This document shows positions 17,025-25,875 of a DNA stretch of 64,000 nt, piece after piece. Within the stretch, counting starts at the first letter, position 1. Each line of letters starts with the position of its first letter. Origin of the DNA: a virus; IMG/VR virus record IMGVR_UViG_3300042691_036566, positions 1 through 64,000 of that record. One strand, given 5' to 3'. A program made the position numbers and the translations under genes. The notes beneath the pieces are model-generated. The model ran no database searches and was not told the DNA's origin. It was given only the letters and a program-made list of their open reading frames with translations.

Positions 17025-17984
17025 ATGAGTAAAAAACAATTGCTAGAAGAATCAACAATTCGCAAGTTTATGAGACTTGCAAATCTTGAGCCACTAACCG
17101 ACAGATTCTTAAGTGAATCAGGACCGGGATATAACGAAGAAGAAGAAATGAAAGAAAGCGAAGTGGCTAAAAAATATGGCCGTCCAGATATGGATACACA
17201 AGAAGAAGCCGAAGAATTAGATTTAGGCGGAGATGAAGAAGATTCTGAAGACGGTGAGGATATGGATTTTGGAGATGATGAAGGAGCAGATTTTTCTGAT
17301 GAAGAATCTGGTGCCGTATCTCCAGAGGTCGCAAAAAGAGTTGTTCAAGCTGTTCTAGACGCTTTAGGCGTTGAAGGAACAGTCGAAGACGACGAAGAAG
17401 GTGGAGAGTTTGACGTAGACATGGATGACGACGACATGGGCGATGTAGACATGGGCGACGACGAAATGGATATGGGCGATGAGGAAGATGGCGAAGGCGA
17501 CGAAGAAGATGAAATGAATGAAGAAGATATGTATCAAGAAGAAGATGAAATGAATGAAGAAGAAGAGATGGATGAAGAAGAACTAAAAGAATCTCGATTC
17601 ATGAATAAATCTGAGTTAGTAGAAAATGTATTACGCAGAGTAACTGCTAGATTATTAGCAGAAGCCAAGAAAAAACCAGAAGATAAAAAAGCTAAAGACG
17701 TTAAGAAGAAAATGCAGGCAAAGAAAAAAGAAGCCGAAGCTAAGAAAAAGAAACTAGAAGAAGAAAAAAGCCACAAAGTAACACATGGAAAATCTTCAGG
17801 TTCTGGTTTGGCTTCAAAGGGAAAGAATAAAGATAAACTATATTCTAAACACAAGAATATGAAGTGGTCTAAAAAAGGTGAAGGTGGTCATGAAATGACA
17901 CCTCTAAAATCTTCTGGTGGGCATACAACAACTCACAAGAAAACCAGCGGTTTGACTGGAAAAGGTAGCAACAAACACAAATAA
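17025..17984 (+). CDS. Bipolar acidic/basic protein, candidate head core or internal protein
   Basis: 319 aa with extreme charge zoning. Residues about 45-195 are Asp/Glu/Met repeats (MDDDDMGDVDMGDDEMDMG and similar), and about 215-319 are Lys/Ser/Gly rich (AKKKEAEAKKKKLEEE, then HTTTHKKTSG). The start MSKKQLLEESTIRKFMRLA and an internal KSELVENVLRRVTARLLAEA look like the amphipathic leader helices of neighbouring genes. Such composition is common in prohead core or scaffold-like and DNA-compacting internal proteins. aggaga precedes the start. Confidence 0.65.
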   Translation: MSKKQLLEESTIRKFMRLANLEPLTDRFLSESGPGYNEEEEMKESEVAKKYGRPDMDTQEEAEELDLGGDEEDSEDGEDMDFGDDEGADFSDEESGAVSPEVAKRVVQAVLDALGVEGTVEDDEEGGEFDVDMDDDDMGDVDMGDDEMDMGDEEDGEGDEEDEMNEEDMYQEEDEMNEEEEMDEEELKESRFMNKSELVENVLRRVTARLLAEAKKKPEDKKAKDVKKKMQAKKKEAEAKKKKLEEEKSHKVTHGKSSGSGLASKGKNKDKLYSKHKNMKWSKKGEGGHEMTPLKSSGGHTTTHKKTSGLTGKGSNKHK

Positions 17985-17993
17985 GGAATCACT

Positions 17994-18266
17994 ATGCAAA
18001 TTACAAGAGGCGAATTAAAGCAAATTATTGCAGAAGAAGTCCAACGTGTTGAAAAAGAAAAAGATCACACAGAGACTTTGGTAGAAAGCTATGCCTATGG
18101 ATATGCAGAAGATGCTGATGCAGAGTTCGTTTCTAAAGATGCGATTATAGATTTTCTAGAAGTTTTAGAGGAATCTCAAATTCCAAGAGAAGCATTAGAA
18201 GCGTTTATGGAAAATCTGCCAGAAGGTATGGTACAGAATGTTCTAAAAGATGTTTTAGAAGATTAA
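17994..18266 (+). CDS. Leader-bearing small acidic protein (90 aa)
   Basis: MQITRGELKQIIAEEVQRVE is a clear copy of the MKIT..L..II.EE leader also seen at 27897, 29726 and 32380. The rest is acidic helix (FLEVLEESQIPREALEAFM). It could be a minor prohead component. A strong terminator follows. Confidence 0.68.
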   Translation: MQITRGELKQIIAEEVQRVEKEKDHTETLVESYAYGYAEDADAEFVSKDAIIDFLEVLEESQIPREALEAFMENLPEGMVQNVLKDVLED

Positions 18267-18294
18267 AAAAGGTTCTAAGTAAAGATTGATAAAA

Positions 18295-18322
18295 AAACCC
18301 ACCTATTTTAGGTGGGTTTTTT
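18295..18322 (+). terminator. Intrinsic terminator
   Basis: 10-bp stem 18295-18304 with 18310-18319 and a T-run. Confidence 0.88.
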
Positions 18323-18337
18323 CTTTATTAAGTGTGG

Positions 18338-18343
18338 TATAAT
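18338..18343 (+). promoter_or_regulatory. Possible -10 element (GTGTGGTATAAT)
   Basis: TATAAT preceded by TGTGG, the context seen at the stronger promoters after 33 kb, but no good -35 at 17 bp because the terminator occupies that place. The next start is 18 bp downstream. Confidence 0.4.
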
Positions 18344-18360
18344 TATGTCAGGAGTTAGGA

Positions 18361-18744
18361 ATGACTAATCAATTTATTATCTGGTGTTTAGGATTTTTTA
18401 TAGGTTTTTTTATTAGATCTCTATTTTCATATCTATTTATGATAGGTACATATGTAAAATATATGCAAGAGTTAGAAATGAGATTTTTACTATTAAGCTC
18501 TCTTTTTATTCAATGGAGATCTCAAGCTATAAAAATTCTAGAACTATCTTATGAAGATGCGGCATATAGAGATCTGAAGTATCAAGAAGAATTTAAACTT
18601 GTAAAAATAAAAATTGAACAGAAATATCAAGAGTTGGGGGAACAATACGTTAAAAGAATTACTGACATGCTACCGTATAAACCAGCATATAAAAATTGGG
18701 ATGAAGCAGTAAAATTCCTAGAAAGGAATTATAAGAAATTATGA
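18361..18744 (+). CDS. Membrane-anchored helical protein (127 aa)
   Basis: The N-terminal hydrophobic hairpin (FIIWCLGFFIGFFIRSLF, then SYLFMIGTYV) is followed by a charged coiled region. ggag lies 8 bases upstream. An inner-membrane role is likely (for example infection-time or lysis-related), with no family recognised. 4-base overlap downstream. Confidence 0.62.
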   Translation: MTNQFIIWCLGFFIGFFIRSLFSYLFMIGTYVKYMQELEMRFLLLSSLFIQWRSQAIKILELSYEDAAYRDLKYQEEFKLVKIKIEQKYQELGEQYVKRITDMLPYKPAYKNWDEAVKFLERNYKKL

Positions 18745-19013
18745 CGGAAAATATCGACATGAAAATAAAACCTCCAGAAGATATAATAAAAGGATTAAAA
18801 ATCAAATACTGCTCTTCTGAGGATAATGTTTATTATCTAGAAAAATTATTTGTTGCTGCGTCTGTTGTAAAATGGATCTTTAGTAATACAAAAGATACAA
18901 ATGAAATCTTACAATATCTCAGTCAAGTTGAAAGACATATGACTGGGCAAATTAATTTATATTGGGATAATGGGATAATCAAAGTTGGTTCCATAAAAAG
19001 AGGTAAAGAATGA
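18741..19013 (+). CDS. Small unknown protein (90 aa)
   Basis: MTENIDMKIKPPEDIIKGLK, then a helix pair (LEKLFVAASVVKWIFS, EILQYLSQVERHM) and a C-terminal strand. Translationally coupled on both sides by 4-base overlaps. Confidence 0.6.
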   Translation: MTENIDMKIKPPEDIIKGLKIKYCSSEDNVYYLEKLFVAASVVKWIFSNTKDTNEILQYLSQVERHMTGQINLYWDNGIIKVGSIKRGKE

Positions 19014-19315
19014 AAATGTATGCATGTGCTTGGAAAAGTTATGCCAATGTTTATAGCTTGCAAGTTAATGAAGTTAAGCAGTCCGATAAGAGTGAATTAA
19101 AGAAATTATTTAAGGAATGGAAACAGTCTGCTACCGGATGGAATATGAAAAACGGTGATCAATTCCTCGTATATAACAAGGAGTTTGAAGATCAAAAAGA
19201 ATGGTTAAAGTGGGCCAAAACTTGTCCAATAAAACTTTTTGAAATAAAAGTTAAACGGGATAAAGAAGAAAAGGTACAATTAACCTGTAAGAATAAAAAG
19301 AAAAGAGGAAAATAA
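19010..19315 (+). CDS. Small basic unknown protein (101 aa)
   Basis: MKMYACAWKSYANVYSLQ begins an alpha/beta protein with Trp-rich helix EEFEDQKEWLKWAK-like (EFEDQKEWLKWAKTC) and a very basic end (CKNKKKRGK). One base overlap with the ClpP-like gene. Confidence 0.6.
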   Translation: MKMYACAWKSYANVYSLQVNEVKQSDKSELKKLFKEWKQSATGWNMKNGDQFLVYNKEFEDQKEWLKWAKTCPIKLFEIKVKRDKEEKVQLTCKNKKKRGK

Positions 19316-20001
19316 TGAGTCTTACAAGCCGCAGAAATAACAAGAAGAAGGAAGTAGAATCCGAAGAGACATCAGAAGATGTCTCAACAGAAAAGACTGT
19401 ACAGAATTTAATAATGTTACCAGGACTAGATGATGCTCAGGGAGGTATCAAGAGTATTGGATTATTTGGTGATATAAACGAAGAAAAGGGTAGTGAAATC
19501 GTATACGCTCTTTTAACAATTTGGAATGAAAATAGAAATAAAGCAAAAATCGAAGAACAGGATAAAAAATCTAAAAAAGAGAAACCAGATCCAATTGAAT
19601 TATACATTAGCACACACGGTGGATCAGCTAGTGATATGTTTGCAATTTATGATATCATGCGTCAAGTCAAAAAGGATATTGATATTTCTACAATCGGAGT
19701 AGGAAAGGTGATGAGTGCTGGTGTTCTTTTATTAGCAGCAGGCAGCAAAGGTAAGAGAAAAATCGGTAAAAATTGTAGAGTGATGCTACATTCTGTTTTG
19801 GGAGGGAGTGAAGGACCAATTCATAGTCTGGAAAATGAGATGAATGAAATTAGATGGACACAGGATCGCTATATCAATGCCCTAATTGCAGAAACTAAAT
19901 TAACACAAACTACAATGAAAAAATTGCTTGAAAAGCATGTTAACATCTATTTATCAGCAGAAGAGGCGGTGAAATACGGAATAGCTGATGAGGTAATCTA
20001 A
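19315..20001 (+). CDS. clpP: ClpP-like serine protease
   Basis: 228 aa. ELYISTHGGSASDMFAIYD, GKVMSAGVLLLAAGS (catalytic Ser) and VMLHSVLGGSEG (catalytic His) follow the ClpP order, and the end LSAEEAVKYGIADEV is typical. The first 35 residues are a charged extension. In many phages ClpP-type enzymes act as head-maturation proteases; here it lies at the beginning of genes whose leaders could be cleaved, which suggests but does not prove that role. Degradation with a host Clp ATPase is the alternative. Confidence 0.85.
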   Translation: MSLTSRRNNKKKEVESEETSEDVSTEKTVQNLIMLPGLDDAQGGIKSIGLFGDINEEKGSEIVYALLTIWNENRNKAKIEEQDKKSKKEKPDPIELYISTHGGSASDMFAIYDIMRQVKKDIDISTIGVGKVMSAGVLLLAAGSKGKRKIGKNCRVMLHSVLGGSEGPIHSLENEMNEIRWTQDRYINALIAETKLTQTTMKKLLEKHVNIYLSAEEAVKYGIADEVI

Positions 20002-20003
20002 AA

Positions 20004-21785
20004 ATGAAAAAAGATATGAATCAAATTGTTGAATCCTTTTTTGCTAAAAAGGAAAATGTCATTACTACAGGACTTCTTGAATATTTAGTTAGAGAAGAGT
20101 TTAATAAACTATTAAACGAAGAAGCAGTTGCGCCTATTCCAAAAAATTTTGGAATTAAATTTAGTTCGATCCCGGAAATCTCAGTTTCTGAACTTGGTTG
20201 GTCATCGCTTGTTGAATCAGAGGCTGGTTCAACCATTAAAGTTTCTTCTGAGCAGAGAAAACAGCTAGAACAGTACTTAAACAATATCAAAGGCGCAGAT
20301 CTTGCAGAAAAGTTTAAAAATATAAGTGAGTTTTATAATGCTGATCTAGATGCCCTGATGGAAAAAGGAATCCTAGATAAATCTTCCAGAACTACTAGAA
20401 TTCAACAAATTATGTCTTATCTAGTGTTTATTAAAACATTAACCACTATTATAACAAACTTTAATGCTGCTGCAGCCGGTTTCGCTTTTGAATCATTTTT
20501 AGGTGTTTTATTGGGCGGTGAGCAGGTTCCTACAAACAGTGGTACGATTGCAGACTTAAAAACAAGCGATGGAATAGGAATAAGCTTAAAACTATATTCG
20601 GATAAAAAAGTACACGTAGGCGGAAGTTTTTCGGATTTAGTTAATGATATGATTAGTCCAAAAAATCCATCTAAGCCTTTTATTAGATATGTTGTAGCTG
20701 TGAAGAGTCTAAGCGGTGAAGCATTAAAAATGACAGGTACTATAGATGTACACCAATTTGATATAGATTTAAAAAACATAGAAAATGTTATGTCTCTAGG
20801 AGGTAAAAGCTCCAGATTGTGTATAAGACTACCAGTGTCATTTATAAAAAATGGAACTGACTATTCACACCTTAAGAAGACTTATAAATCTCAAGAAGAA
20901 ATAGAAGATTGGTTCGATGCACAAGTTCGAAAATCAGAGTATGCAAAAGATGAAAATTTTGAACAGTGGTATAAAATCCTAAAACAAAGCGAGATGTCAG
21001 AACCTAAATTTTTTGAAGGCGGCAAAGAAGATAAGCTAGGTGTCCTTGGAAAGAGTAGCCCAGGAAAGACATTTGTAAATAATTTATTTACTGGTTTTGC
21101 CGAACAAGGTCTATTAGATAATCCAGACATGGCATCGTCCGCTAGAAAAGTGTTTAAAAGTGATATAACTGGTGAAAAAAGAGCATGGCCTTCTTATGCA
21201 AATTTCTTTATTGACTTGTATGAAAAAGCAAAAGATTTTGCTATAGTAAAAGGCGAAGCTACTCCTCAAGCTTTAGAAGAAGCTAGAAAGAGAAATTTAT
21301 TTACAGCATCCAATCTTCTAACTGAAAAAAAGACAACAAAATCAAAAGCACCAGCTAGTGAAGAGCTAATGCCTGGTATTCTTTTTGCTTCAACAGAAGA
21401 ATCTGTAGCATATTTAAATTCTGTAGACGCAAATCAAGAATTAAAAAAGAAAGCTTTAAAGAATACTTATGGATATTTAGATATCATGCAGTTTGGTTTT
21501 ACTAAACTAGAAGTGTTTGATCTTATTGCTGCAGCAGGACAAGAGCAAAAAGTTGCTACCCTTACTGTCGGTAGAACGTCAATAGAAGGCTTATTGAATA
21601 AGCTAAAAGATGCTATTAATACAGAAGTATATGAAATTTTTGAAAGTTTAAATGTGCTAACTACTAATATTAATGCATATTTTGCAAATGGTATGGTTGA
21701 AGATGCTAACGCAACAGCAGCCCAACAAGCTGCAAAAAATATTGATGTTAAAACTGCGCTTGTTCAACAGCAAGTAAAAAAATAA
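20004..21785 (+). CDS. Leader-bearing protein with PD-(D/E)XK-like nuclease motif
   Basis: 593 aa. It starts MKKDMNQIVESFFAKK and has an amphipathic EYLVREEFNKLLNEE at about 29-43, resembling the leader family. In the middle, AGFAFESFLGVLLGG, then GTIADLKTSDGIGISLKLY reproduces the E, D, x-n-x-K spacing of restriction-endonuclease-like folds (Glu about 163, Asp about 181, Lys about 193). The following HVGGSFSDLVND and an alpha-helical C-terminal half are not recognised. Coupled after clpP. A packaged nuclease is an inference. Confidence 0.62.
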   Translation: MKKDMNQIVESFFAKKENVITTGLLEYLVREEFNKLLNEEAVAPIPKNFGIKFSSIPEISVSELGWSSLVESEAGSTIKVSSEQRKQLEQYLNNIKGADLAEKFKNISEFYNADLDALMEKGILDKSSRTTRIQQIMSYLVFIKTLTTIITNFNAAAAGFAFESFLGVLLGGEQVPTNSGTIADLKTSDGIGISLKLYSDKKVHVGGSFSDLVNDMISPKNPSKPFIRYVVAVKSLSGEALKMTGTIDVHQFDIDLKNIENVMSLGGKSSRLCIRLPVSFIKNGTDYSHLKKTYKSQEEIEDWFDAQVRKSEYAKDENFEQWYKILKQSEMSEPKFFEGGKEDKLGVLGKSSPGKTFVNNLFTGFAEQGLLDNPDMASSARKVFKSDITGEKRAWPSYANFFIDLYEKAKDFAIVKGEATPQALEEARKRNLFTASNLLTEKKTTKSKAPASEELMPGILFASTEESVAYLNSVDANQELKKKALKNTYGYLDIMQFGFTKLEVFDLIAAAGQEQKVATLTVGRTSIEGLLNKLKDAINTEVYEIFESLNVLTTNINAYFANGMVEDANATAAQQAAKNIDVKTALVQQQVKK

Positions 21786-21789
21786 AATA

Positions 21790-23037
21790 ATGAATAAGAT
21801 CAGTAGATATCTATTAAGTGAAATAAGGGCTTCTCTTGATGAAGAATTATATAATCAAGAGAAGCTTATAAACTATCTTTATCAAAAGATAGGTTCCGTA
21901 AAAGATGCCGGAATAGTCTCCGTTACAGCATCAAATAAAACGGATTTGGGAGTGGTCGTTAGGTTTGAAGATAAGGACAGTCTTACCAAAGGGGTGAAAA
22001 AAATCAAGACTGCCATCAAAAACTCTGATTTGAGTTTGTCTGACGACCATATCCCAAAGTTTTATTCTTCTGCCGATGTTACTACTGTTGAATATAAAGA
22101 TGGTAGTGGAAAGGCGTATATTGTCTATAAAACAGAATTAGGTATAAGGGATGGTCTTGCTCTTGAGCAGATCATCCGTTTTTTATTATCTGGTCAAATA
22201 GACGACCAGTTAAAAAATCGCATTGATTTATCTCCTAATTCATCAAAAGATGATGTTATAAGTAAATTAAAAAATGAATTCTTAGAAGTTTTTAAAGTTG
22301 CTCTAGTAGGTAAAAAAAAGATAATAAAATCAGTTGGAAAAATAAAAAAGGTAGAATCCGTAGGAAGTCAAAATTCAAAAGCGGATCTAGTTCTTTATTC
22401 GGAAGACGGAAAAAAAATAGGCTTGTCTATTAAGTTAGTAACAGAGGAAGGTCGTGGTGTAAGATTTACATATAATAAAAATCTTGGATATGGTGATGAA
22501 AAAGATGACAATCTAGTTCGTAATCCATCTGGGGAACCGTGGTGGGTTGTAGGAAGACAAATCTTCGCTAAAAAAGTTGGTAAGCGTAAATATGTGCCAA
22601 AAGGAGAAGGCGTTGAATGTCCAGCTTGGATGACAAAAGCGAAGGAGGATCATCCAGACTTATACAAGGAGGCGATGGAGGAAGTCTACGCCAAGATAAG
22701 AGAAGTGTTAATACATAATTTAAAACGCCTACGTTTAAAAGATCTAGTTGACATGGTTAACGAAGCCCATCTAGGAGTTGCTGACGAGCGTAAAGAATAT
22801 GATAAATTTTTGAAGTTAACATCGACATCAGAAGGTGTTAAATTGATCTCTCAAGAGGAAGCGAAGCCTAATATTAATAAATTAAAAATGATGAATAAAA
22901 ATGATATTATTAGAAGTGAAGGAGCTAATATTATTATAGATATTCCTGGATTAGAACCATTAACAATACATTCTGTTAAGTTTCATTCTAACATGTTAAG
23001 TGATAAAAGAGATGATCTAAAGATAAAGACGAGGTAA
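21790..23037 (+). CDS. Second PD-(D/E)XK-like nuclease candidate with leader
   Basis: 415 aa. MNKISRYLLSEIRASLDEEL is a leader-like amphipathic helix. GLALEQIIRFLLSG supplies a Glu; NSKADLVLYSEDG, then KKIGLSIKLVTEEG supply Asp and Lys in the same order as the preceding gene. The shared IGLSIKL / IGISLKL strand suggests the two are distant relatives. Trp-rich WWVVGRQIF and an Asp/Lys helical tail follow. It could cut host or competitor DNA. The ribosome site is weak. Confidence 0.6.
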   Translation: MNKISRYLLSEIRASLDEELYNQEKLINYLYQKIGSVKDAGIVSVTASNKTDLGVVVRFEDKDSLTKGVKKIKTAIKNSDLSLSDDHIPKFYSSADVTTVEYKDGSGKAYIVYKTELGIRDGLALEQIIRFLLSGQIDDQLKNRIDLSPNSSKDDVISKLKNEFLEVFKVALVGKKKIIKSVGKIKKVESVGSQNSKADLVLYSEDGKKIGLSIKLVTEEGRGVRFTYNKNLGYGDEKDDNLVRNPSGEPWWVVGRQIFAKKVGKRKYVPKGEGVECPAWMTKAKEDHPDLYKEAMEEVYAKIREVLIHNLKRLRLKDLVDMVNEAHLGVADERKEYDKFLKLTSTSEGVKLISQEEAKPNINKLKMMNKNDIIRSEGANIIIDIPGLEPLTIHSVKFHSNMLSDKRDDLKIKTR

Positions 23038-23042
23038 AGTGA

Positions 23043-23513
23043 ATGAGTTTAGATAAATTAATGGAAGGTTGGAGAAATTTCTTAAAAGAAGATGCTAAAG
23101 TAGCGTTATATACAGGTGCTGTTGTACAAGATGTAGAAAATTTAAATTCTAAGCTAGATGAATTAGGACTTAGGGTAGAAGGATGGAAAGACTCCTCTGT
23201 AGGTTCTCATGGGAATGAACAATTAAATCATCACATGACTATAGTACCTTCCCCAGCAAATAAATCTAAAACTCCTATAGAGTTAAATGTACCAACTAAA
23301 CTAAAGATAGTTGCCTTTGGAGTAGATGAAAAGCTTGGAATAGCCGCTTGGAAAGTTGATACGGATATGTACGTACAAAGTGGAGTGCCTCATATAACAG
23401 CCATGTTAAGAGATGAAACAGTAAAGCCGTTTTTAGCGGCAAAAATTAAAGATTGGAAATCAATTGAACCTTTTACTGTAGATGCTACAGTAGAAGAAGT
23501 TTTTTCAAAATAG
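23043..23513 (+). CDS. 2H phosphoesterase-like protein with MEGWRNF leader
   Basis: 156 aa. The leader MSLDKLMEGWRNFLKED matches those at 4504 and 28332. Two HxT motifs follow: NHHMTIVPSP (about 60-69) and VPHITAMLRD (about 119-128), the catalytic pair of the 2H family (2',3'-cyclic phosphodiesterase/RNA ligase-like). The family opens cyclic phosphates or 2'-5' linkages in RNA. It lies with PNK-like kinases and a HAD phosphatase, all RNA-end enzymes in other systems. Confidence 0.7.
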   Translation: MSLDKLMEGWRNFLKEDAKVALYTGAVVQDVENLNSKLDELGLRVEGWKDSSVGSHGNEQLNHHMTIVPSPANKSKTPIELNVPTKLKIVAFGVDEKLGIAAWKVDTDMYVQSGVPHITAMLRDETVKPFLAAKIKDWKSIEPFTVDATVEEVFSK

Positions 23514-23532
23514 AAAGGTAAAGGGTAATACT

Positions 23533-25110
23533 TTGAAAGTATATGATAATGGAACTTCTTTAAATAAAGCAATATTAGATGGAGTCAACAAACTGGCAGA
23601 TGCTGTCAGTTCAACTCTCGGCCCTAAAGGAAGAAACGTAGTAATACATCTTAAGGGTAGAAACCCTATAATTACAAAAGATGGAGTTACCGTAGCTAAA
23701 AATATTGAATATGAAAATCCTTTTGAGAATGTTGGAGCGCAAGTGCTAAAACAAGCTTCTGAGGTTACTGCTATAGAAGCTGGAGATGGAACTACAACTG
23801 CTACTGTCCTAGCTAGAGCAGTTATGCAAAACGCTCAAAAATACATTACAGCCGGAGCAAGCCCAGTAGAACTTAAACGTGGGATGGATAAAGCAGTAAC
23901 TGCGATTGTATCTAGATTGCATCGCATGTCAAAAGAAGTATCTAGTATAGAAGACATAGAACATATCGCAACAATATCTGCCAATGGTGATAAACAGATT
24001 GGTAAACTTATTGCTATGGCTGTTGATAAAGTAGGAAAAGATGGCGCTATTTCAATTGAGGAAGGCAAATCTGTAGATACAACTTTAGATGTTGTTGAGG
24101 GGTTTCAAATTCCATCCGGCTTTGTATCAGCAGAGTTTGTAACTGATCCACGTCGAGGGGCAATGAGATATGAAAATGCTATACTATTAGTAACTGATTA
24201 CTCAATTGACAACCTTGACGATATAATGCCAGCACTGGAAATTGCTGCAAGAGAGAATAAACCTTTTATTATTTTTGCAGAAAATGTAGAGGGACAATCT
24301 TTAGCTGCTATGGTTCTAAACCTTAAAAGAGGCAGCATGAAAGTCGCTGCCATCAAAGCGCCTAAATACGGTGAAGAAAGAAGAAACCTGCTAAAAGATT
24401 TAGCGTTGGCAACAGGTGCGACATTTATTTCTAGAGAAAGTGGTATGTCATTAAAAGAAGTAAAAAGAAGTCATATGGGAAGCTGTAAGACTATTGAATC
24501 TTTGAAAAACTGGACAACGGTAGTCGGCGGCGGCGGAAACTATGAGGAAGTACAAAAAAAGATAGACTCTCTTAAAGCAGAAATTGAACAAAGTAGTGAT
24601 GTAAAAGAGTGTGAATCTATTCAAGATAGAATTACGCGTTTAGTTGCGGGTATTGCAATTATAAGAGTTGGTGGTTCTACGGAAGTAGATATGACTGAAA
24701 GAAAGCATCGCATAGAAGATGCTTTAGAAGCTGTACGCAGCGCACAACAAGAGGGTATTTTACCTGGAGGTGGATTGGCACTATTGAGATGTTCATTTGA
24801 ACTAGAAAAAGAAGTAGAACTGGATAATGAAGATCAAAAATTTGGTGTAGAAATAATTAAAAAAGCCTGTTACGAGCCAATAAAAACACTTTCTAAGAAC
24901 TGCGATGAAAGCCCAGACGTTATAGTTCATCAGGTATTATATATTTCCGATCTCCCTTTGGTTGGTTATGATTTTGTTAGTAGGTCTTATGTTGATTTAA
25001 TTGAAGAAGGTATTGTAGATCCAACAAAAGTTACAAGATGTGCATTACAAAATGCTGTATCTGCTGCCTCAACTTTATTAACAACTTCTCATGCTATTAT
25101 TGAAGTATAA
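23533..25110 (+). CDS. groEL: GroEL-like chaperonin (Cpn60)
   Basis: 525 aa, TTG start. STLGPKGRNVVIHL, TKDGVTVAKNIE, AGDGTTTATVLARAV (ATP site) and the late EGILPGGGLALLR are characteristic. It ends at AASTLLTTSHAIIEV, without the GGM repeat tail that lines the bacterial chamber. Apical-domain residues are divergent, so client choice may differ from the host's. It probably works with the phage GroES at 5925. The start follows aaagggtaat. Confidence 0.92.
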   Translation: MKVYDNGTSLNKAILDGVNKLADAVSSTLGPKGRNVVIHLKGRNPIITKDGVTVAKNIEYENPFENVGAQVLKQASEVTAIEAGDGTTTATVLARAVMQNAQKYITAGASPVELKRGMDKAVTAIVSRLHRMSKEVSSIEDIEHIATISANGDKQIGKLIAMAVDKVGKDGAISIEEGKSVDTTLDVVEGFQIPSGFVSAEFVTDPRRGAMRYENAILLVTDYSIDNLDDIMPALEIAARENKPFIIFAENVEGQSLAAMVLNLKRGSMKVAAIKAPKYGEERRNLLKDLALATGATFISRESGMSLKEVKRSHMGSCKTIESLKNWTTVVGGGGNYEEVQKKIDSLKAEIEQSSDVKECESIQDRITRLVAGIAIIRVGGSTEVDMTERKHRIEDALEAVRSAQQEGILPGGGLALLRCSFELEKEVELDNEDQKFGVEIIKKACYEPIKTLSKNCDESPDVIVHQVLYISDLPLVGYDFVSRSYVDLIEEGIVDPTKVTRCALQNAVSAASTLLTTSHAIIEV

Positions 25111-25142
25111 AACTATTTACTATCATCTAACGAGGAAATAAG

Positions 25143-25463
25143 ATGTCTGAACAAGATAATAAAAAAGACTTAGAGATGATGGTTATAGAAATAAAATTAG
25201 GAACGGAAAGACTAATATCAAAATTAGATCAATTAAATAGCGGAGTCTCCAGACTCGAAACCTCATTATGCAAAATGGATAAAACGGTAGAAGAATTAGA
25301 GAAAAAAGTTCTTGTATTAGAGCAGACAACCCCGCCAGAATTACATAAAGAATTAGCTCTTATCAAAAATTCACAAGAAACTCATGCTAAATTTATGTGG
25401 TTACTAGGAGGCGGAATTATTTCAGTTATGGTTAAAATTTTTACAGATTTAATATCTAAATAA
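25143..25463 (+). CDS. Coiled-coil protein with C-terminal membrane segment
   Basis: 106 aa. A long heptad region (IKLGTERLISKLDQLNSG, ..., VEELEKKVLVLEQ) precedes a C-terminal hydrophobic segment (FMWLLGGGIISVMVKIF). The layout resembles XhlA-type accessory holins. No catalytic motif. aggaa-type site upstream (gaggaaata). Confidence 0.65.
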   Translation: MSEQDNKKDLEMMVIEIKLGTERLISKLDQLNSGVSRLETSLCKMDKTVEELEKKVLVLEQTTPPELHKELALIKNSQETHAKFMWLLGGGIISVMVKIFTDLISK

Positions 25464-25467
25464 TGGC

Positions 25468-25496
25468 TTGACTGAGTAAAATAAATGAGTTATAAT
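25468..25496 (+). promoter_or_regulatory. sigma70-type promoter
   Basis: TTGACT (25468-25473), 17 bp, TATAAT (25491-25496). The hairpin at 25498 begins one base after -10. Confidence 0.85.
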
Positions 25497-25497
25497 G

Positions 25498-25531
25498 ATC
25501 GGACAGTTGAAAAACAACTGTCCGATTTTTT
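25498..25531 (+). terminator. Hairpin abutting the -10 box (terminator-like)
   Basis: Perfect 12-bp stem 25498-25509 with 25515-25526, A5 loop, then TTTTT. A transcript started at about 25503 would begin inside it. Confidence 0.7.
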
Positions 25532-25542
25532 ATGGAGAAAAT

Positions 25543-25872
25543 ATGAAAAATGCAAAAATACAAATAACTGTAAAAGTAGATGATCTTCCAAAAGAAGTTA
25601 CTGCAAAATTACAATCAGTAAATATGATGCAAAAATCAGCCTGTAAAATACTTGAAGATGTTTTGAGCCTTATCCAGACTCAAAACATTATAAAAGCAGC
25701 AGAAACCCTAAATAATTTTAGGGATGAAATAGCATATATAGATATGGTTTGCTCTGATTGTTTTAGTATTTTAACTGCTTATGCTAAACATAAAGCTAGC
25801 GAGCTAGAGCCTGAAAGATTAGTGCTTCCTAACGTAAATAAAGATGAAAATAAAGAAAATGGAGAGGGATAA
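25543..25872 (+). CDS. Small helical unknown protein (109 aa)
   Basis: MKNAKIQITVKVDDLPKEV, then a four-helix-like region. I chose ATG 25543 after tggagaaa; the in-frame start at 25495 overlaps the -10 box and hairpin. Acidic C-terminus. No family recognised. Confidence 0.65.
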   Translation: MKNAKIQITVKVDDLPKEVTAKLQSVNMMQKSACKILEDVLSLIQTQNIIKAAETLNNFRDEIAYIDMVCSDCFSILTAYAKHKASELEPERLVLPNVNKDENKENGEG

Positions 25873-25875
25873 TAC

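Noticed and set aside
23533-25110. Host-derived groEL fragment
   Set aside because: The gene is full length, divergent and set among phage genes, so it is treated as a phage gene.
25495-25872. Gene start at 25495
   Set aside because: It overlaps the -10 box and the hairpin; ATG 25543 follows a ribosome site.
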